Source: Zoogloea sp016790385
Lineage (GTDB): Bacteria; Pseudomonadota; Gammaproteobacteria; Burkholderiales; Rhodocyclaceae
Assembly: GCF_041916735.1 (NCBI RefSeq)
Contig: NZ_JAYRYY010000002.1
Direction: 5' to 3' (one strand)
Length of the DNA: 64,000 nucleotides
Under the pieces are notes generated by a model that saw only the letters and a program-made list of their open reading frames with translations, did no database searches and was not told the origin of the DNA. Below, in pieces: positions 55,613 through 63,849 of this stretch. The position numbers and the translations under genes were made by a program. Every line of letters begins with the position of its first letter. The first letter of the stretch is position 1.

Positions 55613-55914
55613 CTCGAGGACTCCGTCTTGAAACAAATGGATTTGTTGCCAGCCTTCCATTCTAGCCCTTCAGGACGCCCGCACTGCCAGAGGATGCGTT
55701 ACAGGGCGTGCAGCAAGGCTTACGCACACGTCAGTTCGGGTAATCCCCCATTGGCCGCACAGTCTTCATTGCCCCTTAATGAAGGCCATAAGCACCGCGC
55801 AACTAGAGAGCTCCTGCCCAGGATGCGAACGCACCATTCGTTACATTTGAGCAACGGTCTGGACACGCTTGGGCACTAGGCTTCGCGGCATAAGAAAACA
55901 ACGGAGACTCCGCA
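55613..55914. other. Divergent intergenic region between ilvD and the ABC transporter operon
   Basis: About 300 bp that must contain the ilvD and transporter promoters. I could not find a convincing -35/-10 pair, an attenuator peptide with runs of Ile/Val/Leu codons, or a riboswitch core. Confidence 0.5.
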
Positions 55915-56049
55915 ATGACCGCATTGCCCACCCTGGCCTTGATCCTCACGATCGGCCTTGCCTTTGCCCTGGCGCACCGGAGTGCGTCACGTCCCGTGCA
56001 ATCCATCCGTATCCGGCGTCAGCCTCTCCACTCCACCCGGGCGAAGTGA
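55915..56049 (+). CDS. Possible 44-residue single-helix membrane protein
   Basis: A 45-codon frame with GGAG eight bases before ATG 55915. The peptide starts MTALPTLALILTIGLAFALAH, a good membrane helix, and ends in an Arg/His-rich tail, typical of small inner-membrane proteins. It ends 25 bp before the first ABC ATPase gene. I recognise no homologue. It could be an uORF or leader peptide, or chance. Confidence 0.45.
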   Translation: MTALPTLALILTIGLAFALAHRSASRPVQSIRIRRQPLHSTRAK

Positions 56050-56074
56050 TTTCGCCCTCCAACCGGGAAGCCCC

Positions 56075-56842
56075 ATGAGCGAGTTCATCCTGGAAACCAC
56101 CGGCCTGACCAAGGAGTTCAAGGGCTTTGCGGCGGTGTCCAACGTGGACCTGAAGGTCCGCCGTGGCCATATCCACGCCCTTATCGGCCCCAATGGTGCC
56201 GGCAAGACCACCGTATTCAACCTGCTCACCAAGTTCCTGCCTCCCACGCGGGGCAGCATCGTCTTCGATGGGCAGGACATCACCCGTGAAGCCCCGGCGG
56301 TCACGGCCCGCCGAGGCTTGGTCCGCTCCTTTCAGATCTCGGCGACATTTCCGCATCTGACGGTCATGGAAAACGTGCGGATCGGACTGCAAAGGAAGCT
56401 GGGGACCGAATTTCATTTCTGGCGCTCCGAGAAAAGCCTTGATGTTCTCAACGACCGCGCGATGGAACTGCTCGAATCGGTGGATCTGGGCAGCTTTGCT
56501 GACACCGTCACGGCCGAGATGCCCTACGGCCGCAAACGCGCTCTCGAGATCGCCACAACCCTGGCGCTTGAACCGATGATGATGCTCCTCGACGAACCCA
56601 CCCAGGGCATGGGCCACGAGGACATCGGACGGGTGGTCGATCTGATCCGCAAGGTATCCGCCAATCGCACCATCCTGATGGTCGAGCACAACCTCTCGGT
56701 GGTGGCCAACCTCTGCGACCGCATCACCGTATTGCAGCGTGGCAGCGTGCTGGCAGAAGGCCCTTACGAGGAAGTCTCGAAAAACCCGCAGGTGCTTGAA
56801 GCCTATGTGGGCTCCAGCGACATGAACGACGCCCACCACTGA
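56075..56842 (+). CDS. livG: ABC transporter ATP-binding protein, LivG type
   Basis: 255 residues. Walker A is GPNGAGKTTV, the Q-loop and signature region reads EMPYGRKRALEIATTL, a LivG-type variant signature, and Walker B is MMMLLDEPTQGM. The C-terminal EVSKNPQVLEAYVGSSD is typical of the branched-chain amino acid family. ATG 56075 is chosen because the family begins at SEFILETTGLTKEFKG; upstream frame codons overlap the small ORF. First ATPase of the transporter operon, 13 bp before the second. Confidence 0.93.
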   Translation: MSEFILETTGLTKEFKGFAAVSNVDLKVRRGHIHALIGPNGAGKTTVFNLLTKFLPPTRGSIVFDGQDITREAPAVTARRGLVRSFQISATFPHLTVMENVRIGLQRKLGTEFHFWRSEKSLDVLNDRAMELLESVDLGSFADTVTAEMPYGRKRALEIATTLALEPMMMLLDEPTQGMGHEDIGRVVDLIRKVSANRTILMVEHNLSVVANLCDRITVLQRGSVLAEGPYEEVSKNPQVLEAYVGSSDMNDAHH

Positions 56843-56855
56843 CCGGAAGCGATCC

Positions 56856-57578
56856 ATGACCAGCGCCTTCGACCCCAAGCCCGAGATGCTGCGGATCAAC
56901 GATCTGCATGCTTTCTACGGCGAGTCCCATATTCTCCATGGCATTGATCTGCATGTCGGCCGGGGTGAATGCATCACCCTTCTCGGCCGCAATGGCTCGG
57001 GCCGCTCCACCACACTGAAATCCATTCTGGGGCTGGTCGGCCGGCGCACAGGATCGATCATGGTGAACGGCAAGGACGTGATTGCCGAACCCACCCACCG
57101 CATGGCCCGCTACGGCATCGGCTACGTCCCCGAGGAACGCGCCATCTTCGCCTCCCTCTCCACCGAGGAGAACCTGATGCTGCCACCCCAGGTGGCCAGT
57201 GGTGGAATGACCGTGGACGAGATCTACGGAATGTTCCCCAATCTGCTGGAACGCCGCACCAGTCCCGGCACCAAGCTCTCCGGCGGCGAACAGCAGATGC
57301 TCGCCATGGCCCGGGTACTGCGCACCGGCGCAAAGCTGCTGCTGCTCGACGAGATCACCGAGGGCCTCGCTCCGGTCATCGTCAAGAAACTGGGGGAAGT
57401 CATCGTCGAACTCAAAAAGCGCGGCTTCACCATCGTGCTGGTGGAGCAGAACTTCCGCTTCGCCGCGCCTCTGGCAGACCGCCATTACGTACTGGAGCAC
57501 GGCGAGATCATCGCCACGATCACCAAGGAAGAACTACCCGGAAAGATGGACTGGCTACACCAAACCCTCGGCGTCTGA
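56856..57578 (+). CDS. livF: ABC transporter ATP-binding protein, LivF type, with Arg in Walker A
   Basis: 240 residues. The Walker A reads GRNGSGRSTT, with arginine (CGC) in place of the usual lysine. Signature LSGGEQQMLAMAR, Walker B LLLLDEITEGLAP and the switch histidine region VLVEQNFRFA look otherwise normal. LivF pairs with LivG on the membrane permeases. The Lys-to-Arg change would normally weaken ATP hydrolysis but may be a lineage variant. It precedes the binding-protein gene by 32 bp. Confidence 0.93.
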   Translation: MTSAFDPKPEMLRINDLHAFYGESHILHGIDLHVGRGECITLLGRNGSGRSTTLKSILGLVGRRTGSIMVNGKDVIAEPTHRMARYGIGYVPEERAIFASLSTEENLMLPPQVASGGMTVDEIYGMFPNLLERRTSPGTKLSGGEQQMLAMARVLRTGAKLLLLDEITEGLAPVIVKKLGEVIVELKKRGFTIVLVEQNFRFAAPLADRHYVLEHGEIIATITKEELPGKMDWLHQTLGV

Positions 57579-57610
57579 GCCGGCTCGACACAACAAAGAA
57601 GGAGAGAGAC

Positions 57611-58825
57611 ATGACCATGAAGAAAGCGATTACCATCGCCTGCACCGCCGCCCTGGCCACCCTATCCGCGGGCGCCCAGGCGCAGGTTTCCGGGGGCGTG
57701 GTAAAGATCGGCGTGCTGACCGACCTGTCCGGCACCTATTCCGACCTGGCGGGCTCCGGCGCCGTGCTGGCCACCAAGATGGCCGTCGAGGATTTCATCG
57801 CCAAGGAGAAGCCCAACTTCAAGATCGAGGTGGTGAGCGCCGACCACCAGAACAAAGCCGACATCGCGTCGAACAAGGCTCGCGAGTGGTTCGAACGTGA
57901 GGGCGTGGACACCGCCACCGAACTGGTTACCACCTCCGTAGCGCTGGCGGTGATGAAGATCGCCAAGGAGAAAGACCGCATCGCCCTCATGAGCGGTCCT
58001 GCCTCCACCCCCATCACCAATGAGCAGTGCAACGACGTCACTGTCCATTACACCTACGACACCTACGCCCTGGCCAATGGCACGGCCAAGGCCGTAACCA
58101 AGCAGGGTGGCAAGAGCTGGTTCTTCCTGACCGCCGACTACGCCTTCGGCCAGGCCCTGGAAAAAGATGCCTCGGCGGTTGTCTCCGCCAATGGGGGCAA
58201 GGTGCTCGGCTCGGTCCGTCACCCCTTCCCCGGCTCCGACTTCTCCTCCTTCCTGCTCAAGGCCCAGTCCTCTGGCGCTCAGGTGATCGGCCTCGCCAAC
58301 GCAGGCGCCGACACCACCAACGCCATCAAGCAAGCCGCCGAATTCGGCATCACCCCGACCCAGTCCCTGGCCGGCCTGCTGATGTTCATCACCGACATTC
58401 ACTCCCTCGGCCTCAAGACCACCCAGGGTATGTACCTGACCGAAGGCTTCTACTGGGATTTGAATGACGAGACCCGCGCCTGGTCCAAGCGCTTCTTCGG
58501 CGTGCAGAAGAAGATGCCGACCATGGTCCAGGCCGGTCAGTACTCGTCGGTTTATCACTACCTGAAGGCCGTCAAGGCTGCCGGCACGGACGACACCAAG
58601 AAGGTCATGGCCCAGATGAAGAAGATGCCGATCAACGACTTCTTTGCCAAGAATGGTCAGATCCGCGATGACGGCCGGATGGTCCACGACATGTACCTGA
58701 TGCAGGTGAAGAAGCCCGCAGAGTCCAAGTATCCGTGGGATTACTACAATGTGCGCCAAGTGATCCCGGCGGCTGAGGCCTTCCAGCCGCTGGCCCAGTC
58801 CCGCTGCCCGCTGGTCAAGAAATAA
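57611..58825 (+). CDS. ABC transporter periplasmic substrate-binding protein, branched-chain amino acid type
   Basis: 404 residues. A signal peptide (1-24, ending AGAQA) precedes a type I periplasmic binding fold: VVKIGVLTDLSGTYSDLAGSG, SGPASTPITNEQC, DYAFGQALEKDASAVV and GYVASEG-like YLTEGFYWDLN. Cysteines near residues 140 and 400 may pair. Relatives bind branched-chain amino acids, amides or aromatic acids, so the ligand is undetermined. A GGAGAGAG box lies just before ATG 57611. Confidence 0.92.
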   Translation: MTMKKAITIACTAALATLSAGAQAQVSGGVVKIGVLTDLSGTYSDLAGSGAVLATKMAVEDFIAKEKPNFKIEVVSADHQNKADIASNKAREWFEREGVDTATELVTTSVALAVMKIAKEKDRIALMSGPASTPITNEQCNDVTVHYTYDTYALANGTAKAVTKQGGKSWFFLTADYAFGQALEKDASAVVSANGGKVLGSVRHPFPGSDFSSFLLKAQSSGAQVIGLANAGADTTNAIKQAAEFGITPTQSLAGLLMFITDIHSLGLKTTQGMYLTEGFYWDLNDETRAWSKRFFGVQKKMPTMVQAGQYSSVYHYLKAVKAAGTDDTKKVMAQMKKMPINDFFAKNGQIRDDGRMVHDMYLMQVKKPAESKYPWDYYNVRQVIPAAEAFQPLAQSRCPLVKK

Positions 58826-58883
58826 GCCGCTGCAACCACGACCCCCGGAGCGGCCCTGCGCCGCTCCGGCCCTGGAGTGACCC

Positions 58884-59765
58884 ATGGAAATTTTCGGCGT
58901 CCCGTCCGCCCTGCTGGGCAGCCAGTTGCTGATCGGGCTGATCAACGGCTCGTTCTACGCCATCCTCAGCCTTGGGCTGGCGATCATCTTCGGCCTGCTC
59001 AACATCATCAACTTCGCCCACGGCGCCCAGTACATGATGGGTGCCTTCATCGCCTGGTTGGCCCTTACCAAGTTCAACGTCAACTACTGGGTCGCGCTGA
59101 TTGCCGCACCGCTGCTGGTAGGCCTGTTCGGGGTGATCCTCGAACGCACGATGCTGCGCAAACTCTACAAGCTCGACCATCTTTACGGGCTGCTTCTCAC
59201 CTTCGGTCTGGCTCTGATCATTGAAGGCGTCTTCCGCGATCAGTTCGGTATTTCGGGTGAATCTTACGAAGTTCCCGATGCCCTCGCCGGGGGTATCAAT
59301 CTGGGCTTTATGTTCCTGCCGATCTATCGCGCCTGGGTCATCGTCGCATCTCTCACCGTATGTTTCGGCACCTGGTTCATGATCGAGAAGACCCGCCTGG
59401 GCGCCTATCTGCGTGCCGGCACCGAAAACTCGCAGATTGTCCAGGCACTCGGCATCAACGTCCCCCTGTTGATCACCTTCACCTACGGCTACGGCGTCGC
59501 CCTCGCGGCCTTTGCCGGTGTCCTTGCCGCGCCAGTGTTCCAGGTCAATCCGCTGATGGGCTCCAACCTGATCATCGTGGTGTTCGCGGTCGTGGTCATC
59601 GGCGGCATGGGCTCCATCCTGGGCTCCATCGTCACCGGCATTGGGCTTGGTCTTATCGAGGGGCTGACCCGGGTTTTCTACCCGGAAGCCTCCGCCGTCG
59701 TGGTCTTCGTCATCATGGTCATCGTCCTGCTGGTTCGGCCCGCGGGTCTGTTCGGCAAGGCTTGA
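58884..59765 (+). CDS. livH: ABC transporter permease, LivH type
   Basis: 293 residues, mostly membrane helices. SFYAILSLGLAIIFGLLNIINFAHG is the conserved LivH N-terminal signature, and the cytoplasmic coupling loop (AGTENSQIVQALGINV) and VVIGGMGSILGSIVTGIGLG are present. It forms half of the transmembrane channel. Located 58 bp after the binding-protein gene. Confidence 0.94.
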   Translation: MEIFGVPSALLGSQLLIGLINGSFYAILSLGLAIIFGLLNIINFAHGAQYMMGAFIAWLALTKFNVNYWVALIAAPLLVGLFGVILERTMLRKLYKLDHLYGLLLTFGLALIIEGVFRDQFGISGESYEVPDALAGGINLGFMFLPIYRAWVIVASLTVCFGTWFMIEKTRLGAYLRAGTENSQIVQALGINVPLLITFTYGYGVALAAFAGVLAAPVFQVNPLMGSNLIIVVFAVVVIGGMGSILGSIVTGIGLGLIEGLTRVFYPEASAVVVFVIMVIVLLVRPAGLFGKA

Positions 59766-59776
59766 AAGGACATTCC

Positions 59777-60733
59777 GTGAGCACAACAAAGCAGCCCTCT
59801 GCCCTGATCAAGACCGAGGTCTTGTACACCGGCCTGTTCATCGTCGGGCTCATCGCGCCCTTCGCGGTCTATCCAACCTTTCTGATGAAGCTGTTCTGCT
59901 TCGCCCTTTTTGCCAGCGCCTTCAACCTGCTTCTCGGCTTTGCCGGCCTCCTGTCCTTCGGCCATGCGGCTTTCCTGGGTACAGCCGGCTACATCTGCGG
60001 GCTGATGGTGCGCGACATGGGCGTCACGCCCGAAGTCGGAATCATCGCGGGAACCGCGGCGGCCGGCCTGCTTGGCTGGCTGTTTGGGGTGCTCGCCATC
60101 CGGCGTACCGGCATTTACTTCGCGATGATCACGCTCGCCCTGGCCCAGATGGTCTATTTCATCGTGCTCCAGGTGAAAGCCACCGGCGGCGAAGACGGTC
60201 TGCAAGGCGTGCCCCGGGGTCACCTCTTCGGCCTGATCGACATGTCCGACAACGTTGCCATGTACTACTTGGTCTATGCTGTGTTCAGCATAGGCTTCTT
60301 CATCATCTACCGGACCATCCATTCACCCTTTGGTCAGATCCTCAAGGCAATACGCGAAAACGAACCGCGGGCGATCTCCCTGGGTTATGACGTGAATAAG
60401 TTCAAGCTGATGGCCTTCGTGATCTCCGCGTCACTGGCCGGTCTGGCCGGCGCCACCAAGACCCTCGTGTTCCAGCTCGCCTCCCTCTCGGACGTTCACT
60501 GGCACATGTCGGGAGAAGTGGTGCTGATGACGCTGCTGGGTGGACTGGGCACCATTCTCGGCCCGGCGGTCGGATCGGCCACCATCGTGACGCTGCAAAA
60601 CGAACTGGCGGACAAGGTCGGTTCGTGGGTGACGGTGATCATGGGCCTGATTTTCGTGGTTTGCGTGCTCGCCTTCCGGCGCGGCATTGTTGGCGAAATC
60701 CAAGCCTTGATCCAGCGCGCGGGCATCCGCTGA
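59777..60733 (+). CDS. livM: ABC transporter permease, LivM type
   Basis: 318 residues from GTG 59777 with AAGGA six bases upstream; the frame is open far upstream through livH but without homology. Features are LLLGFAGLLSFGHAAFLGTAGY, the coupling loop IRENEPRAISLGYDVNKFKLMAF and LLGGLGTILGPAVGSA. Partner of LivH. A strong terminator follows 35 bp later, closing the operon. Confidence 0.93.
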   Translation: MSTTKQPSALIKTEVLYTGLFIVGLIAPFAVYPTFLMKLFCFALFASAFNLLLGFAGLLSFGHAAFLGTAGYICGLMVRDMGVTPEVGIIAGTAAAGLLGWLFGVLAIRRTGIYFAMITLALAQMVYFIVLQVKATGGEDGLQGVPRGHLFGLIDMSDNVAMYYLVYAVFSIGFFIIYRTIHSPFGQILKAIRENEPRAISLGYDVNKFKLMAFVISASLAGLAGATKTLVFQLASLSDVHWHMSGEVVLMTLLGGLGTILGPAVGSATIVTLQNELADKVGSWVTVIMGLIFVVCVLAFRRGIVGEIQALIQRAGIR

Positions 60734-60768
60734 GGGGCGCGCCAACGGGGGCGCTTGGCCCCACAACA

Positions 60769-60803
60769 GGGAAACGGACGGCCTGAACCGTCCGTTTCCC
60801 TTT
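60769..60803 (+). terminator. Terminator after livM
   Basis: Perfect 13-bp arms GGGAAACGGACGG/CCGTCCGTTTCCC with a 6-nt loop, followed by TTTG. It lies between the convergent livM and chemoreceptor genes. Confidence 0.85.
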
Positions 60804-60811
60804 GAAGTACC

Positions 60812-62434
60812 TCAGACCCGGAAGCGCGAGACCGTCTGATGGAGCTGGGTCGCCAGGTCTTCCATATCGTGGGCCGCGCGGGCGGTGGACTCGACCGCCT
60901 CGGAATTTTCCCGGGCCATCACCGCAATCGTTTCGATGCTTTCAGCCACTGCCGCACTCGCTGTGCGCTGCCGCTCGGTGGCTTCGGCAATTTCATCCAA
61001 ACCATGCCCCACGTCCACCACCGATGCGTTGGCCGCCTCAATCGCACTCGAGACGGAAACCACTGCCGTGCGGCTTGAGCCGAGATGTTCCAGCCCCTGA
61101 TTGATCGCCTGCCGTACCGCCACAGACTGCTTTGAAAGCCGCGACGTCACCGCATCGATCTCTCCTGCCGAGCGTGCGGACTTTTCCGCCAACTTGCGCA
61201 CCTCGTCAGCCACCACCGCGAATCCGCGCCCTTGCTCACCCGCCCGGGCGGCTTCAATCGCTGCGTTGAGCGCGAGCAGATTGGTCTGCTCGGCAATCTC
61301 CCTGACCTCCTGGGTCATCAGGGTGATGGACGAAGTGGACTGCACGAACTCCTCGACGGAAGTCGCCATCTGGCGCACGGCATCCTCAGCAAGTCCGACC
61401 TCGGCCACCAGTGATTCGAGCGTGCGACCACCCTCTTCGGCCCGCCGCAAGCTTTCCTGCGAGCGTTGATGCACCCGTTCGGCACTGCCCGCCACGTCGG
61501 CGATATTGGCCACCATCCGTTCAACGGCTGAAGCGGCACTTACAGACTGCATGTTCTGCTGGCGCGACCCCTCGGCGACGCGTCCCGCGCTCGCCGCCAG
61601 TTGATGGGCCGACCCGGTCACCCGGGAGGCGGATTCCGACACATGTCGAACCAGTTGGGCAATGGTGCCGAGCATCTCGTTGAACGTGGCGGCGGTCTGG
61701 CCGATCTCGTCCTTACCAGACACATTGAGACGACGGGTCAGATCCCCCTCTCCCTTGGCAATCTCCGCAAGGCTCAGGTTCATCTCCGCCAGGGGTCTGA
61801 CCACGAATCTGCGTATGAAAAACACTACAAAAATGATCAATGGCAGCGACAGTACCAAGGCGCTGAAAATGCTCTTCCACATGAACGAATCAACGGCGGC
61901 ATCTACCTTGTCGAGGGATACCTTCATGCTCACCAGCCCGAGCGCGCTGCCCACGGGAACCTGGTGGCAGCCAACGCAATTCTTGCCCAGATAGTTTTCG
62001 GATGCGAGGGCGGGCTTGACCACCCTCAGGTACTCCCCGAGCTGGGGGTCCCGCTCCAACCGGACCACCTCCTTGCCGCTATCCAATGCGATCTTCTCAT
62101 CCGCATCAAGCGGCTGGGAGGGTCGATTTCCGGAGCCAAACTGCTTCGAGACCGCATCCCCACGGATCACCACGAGATCCTTGATGATTGACAACTGCTT
62201 GATCTGGTCGAGAAACACTTCGCGTTGCCCGACCGTTCCCGTGATCATCATCCCGGTCAGGCCCGCCATCGTCATCTCGTTGATCGAATGGGCAAAATCC
62301 TCTGCCTGGGCAATCGCCATATCCCGATTGACCCGGGTTTCCCAAGCGATCATGCCGCCCCAGGCAATGAGCAGCATCAACCAGATAGCCCCAGTCAGAC
62401 GCAACCAGATGGGCGTGTCAGCCAGCTTGTACAT
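60812..62434 (-). CDS. Methyl-accepting chemotaxis protein with c-type haem motif in its sensor domain
   Basis: 540 residues. Membrane helices at about 12-32 and 188-207 bracket a ~155-residue periplasmic domain. That domain contains NCVGCHQV with C153, C156 and H157, a CxxCH haem c attachment motif, preceded by the DUF3365-like stretch LGEYLRVVKPALASENYLG. HAMP (208-260) and a signalling domain with NLLALNAAIEAARAGEQGRGF follow. Covalent haem suggests redox, oxygen or NO sensing, as in DcrA-type receptors; this is inference. It stands alone, with a sigma-28-like motif upstream. Confidence 0.93.
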   Translation of the reverse strand: MYKLADTPIWLRLTGAIWLMLLIAWGGMIAWETRVNRDMAIAQAEDFAHSINEMTMAGLTGMMITGTVGQREVFLDQIKQLSIIKDLVVIRGDAVSKQFGSGNRPSQPLDADEKIALDSGKEVVRLERDPQLGEYLRVVKPALASENYLGKNCVGCHQVPVGSALGLVSMKVSLDKVDAAVDSFMWKSIFSALVLSLPLIIFVVFFIRRFVVRPLAEMNLSLAEIAKGEGDLTRRLNVSGKDEIGQTAATFNEMLGTIAQLVRHVSESASRVTGSAHQLAASAGRVAEGSRQQNMQSVSAASAVERMVANIADVAGSAERVHQRSQESLRRAEEGGRTLESLVAEVGLAEDAVRQMATSVEEFVQSTSSITLMTQEVREIAEQTNLLALNAAIEAARAGEQGRGFAVVADEVRKLAEKSARSAGEIDAVTSRLSKQSVAVRQAINQGLEHLGSSRTAVVSVSSAIEAANASVVDVGHGLDEIAEATERQRTASAAVAESIETIAVMARENSEAVESTARAAHDMEDLATQLHQTVSRFRV

Positions 62435-62496
62435 GTTGTGTCCCTCCAGACAGCCACGATCATTGCGTCATGGTCTGCGTGTAACCAGTGCGCGGG

Positions 62497-62523
62497 TCTA
62501 CGGCAGGGACATTGTGCGCCTTA
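62497..62523 (-). promoter_or_regulatory. Candidate sigma-28 (FliA-type) promoter of the haem chemoreceptor
   Basis: On the minus strand TAAG (62523-62520), 15 bases, then GCCGTAGA (62504-62497), 3/4 and 5/8 matches to the flagellar sigma pattern. It lies 62 bp before the receptor start and just beyond the pth stop, so the receptor can be expressed apart from pth. Confidence 0.4.
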
Positions 62524-62543
62524 AGGCGGCAGTGGGAAAATTA

Positions 62544-63134
62544 TCAGTTAGAAGCCGGGCGGGCGTTGAGGCGCTGGGTCGCGGCATTCCAATCGGCTCG
62601 GGCCAGCAGCGGCCAAGCCATAAGGGCACGATCAATGGATGCGTCGATCAGTTCGGATTCTTCCCGCCGCGGCGGTTTGAGGACGAAGTTAACCACTTCG
62701 TTGCGGTCACCGGGGTGCCCGATGCCCACCCGCAGGCGCCAGAAATCCTGTGTGCCCAGATGGGCGGTGATGTCCTTGAGGCCGTTATGGCCACCCAGCC
62801 CCCCCCCAAACTTAAGCCGCAACTGCCCTGGGGGAATGTCGAGTTCGTCATGAACAACCAGAATCTCCGCCGGGGCAATGCGGTAGAAACGCGCCAGCGC
62901 GGCCACCGACTGACCGGAGCGATTCATGAAGGTCTGGGGCATCAGCAGCCAAACCCCGTCGGCGCGGGCATTGGCGGCCAAGCCATGGAAACGGGCTTCC
63001 TTGCTGAAAGAAGCACCCAGTTCGCGGGCAAGGCGCTCACAAAACCAAAACCCGGCGTTATGCCGGGTTTCAGCGTATTCACTACCCGGATTGCCAAGGC
63101 CAACGATGAGCTTCGGTGCAGGCTGCTGGCTCAT
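62544..63134 (-). CDS. pth: Peptidyl-tRNA hydrolase
   Basis: 196 residues (194 in E. coli). The catalytic His is in YAETRHNAGFWFCERLA and the Asp in LVVHDELDIPPGQLRL; GGGLGGHNGLKDI is also diagnostic. It recycles peptidyl-tRNA dropped by ribosomes. Located 30 bp after rplY, in the usual prs-rplY-pth order. Confidence 0.97.
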   Translation of the reverse strand: MSQQPAPKLIVGLGNPGSEYAETRHNAGFWFCERLARELGASFSKEARFHGLAANARADGVWLLMPQTFMNRSGQSVAALARFYRIAPAEILVVHDELDIPPGQLRLKFGGGLGGHNGLKDITAHLGTQDFWRLRVGIGHPGDRNEVVNFVLKPPRREESELIDASIDRALMAWPLLARADWNAATQRLNARPASN

Positions 63135-63164
63135 CGTTCAAGTGGCCCCGCAATCCTCGGGCAA

Positions 63165-63761
63165 TCAGGCAGCCGGGGTTTCCTCGGCGGCATCGTCACC
63201 ACCGCGAACGGCCAGGATGGTAGCCACGACCGGGTCTTCACCGTGGGTCAGAGCCTTCACGCCCTTGGGCAGGTTCAGGGCGGAAACGTGAATGGAAGCG
63301 CCGCTCTTCAGATCCTTAAGGTCCACTTCGATGAACTCGGGCAGATCGCCCGGCAGGCACTCGAGGTCGAGTTCGGTCATCGGATGGGACACCATGCCGC
63401 CTTCCAGCTTGACACCCGGGGCAACGTCGGCATTGATGAAGTGCAGGGGCACCTTCACGTGGATCTTGTGGGTGGCATCAACGCGCTGGAAATCCAGGTG
63501 CAGAACCTGCTGCTTGTACGGGTGCCACTGGGTGTCCTTGAGGATCACGGACTGGTTGGTGCCATCCAGAACCATGGTCAGCACGGATGCGTGGAAGGCC
63601 TCGTTGCGCAGAGCGTGGAAGATCTCGTTGTGATCCACTTCGATCTGGGCGGGGGCGCCGGAACCGTAGACGATGCCGGGCACATTGCCGGCGCGACGCA
63701 GGCGGCGGCTCGCACTCGTGCCCTGCAGAACGCGCGTCTTGGCGTTGAATTGAATGGTCAT
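63165..63761 (-). CDS. rplY: 50S ribosomal protein L25, long (Ctc/TL5) form
   Basis: 198 residues, against 94 in E. coli: the N-terminal 5S-rRNA-binding L25 domain (1-95) plus a C-terminal TL5-type beta domain with an acidic end. A GGAG eight bases before ATG 63761 and the family start MTIQFNAKTRVLQGTSASRRLR decide the start. Located between prs and pth. Confidence 0.96.
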   Translation of the reverse strand: MTIQFNAKTRVLQGTSASRRLRRAGNVPGIVYGSGAPAQIEVDHNEIFHALRNEAFHASVLTMVLDGTNQSVILKDTQWHPYKQQVLHLDFQRVDATHKIHVKVPLHFINADVAPGVKLEGGMVSHPMTELDLECLPGDLPEFIEVDLKDLKSGASIHVSALNLPKGVKALTHGEDPVVATILAVRGGDDAAEETPAA

Positions 63762-63805
63762 ATCACTACTCCAGTTGATGGGCCCGTCCGCGACCAGACG
63801 GGCTG

Positions 63806-63833
63806 AAAAAACCGGCGGGCTCTCACCCACCGG
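63806..63833 (-). terminator. Terminator or attenuator between prs and rplY
   Basis: On the minus strand CCGGTGGG-TGAGAG-CCCGCCGG (one T-G pair) followed by six T residues, 17 bp past the prs stop. Probably a partial terminator within the prs-rplY-pth unit. Confidence 0.75.
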
Positions 63834-63849
63834 CTTGAAAACAGATGTC

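Noticed and set aside
58815..59789. 324-codon minus-strand frame opposite livH, rich in Asp, Gln and Gly
   Set aside because: Antisense to a clear permease gene; no ribosome site or domain evidence.
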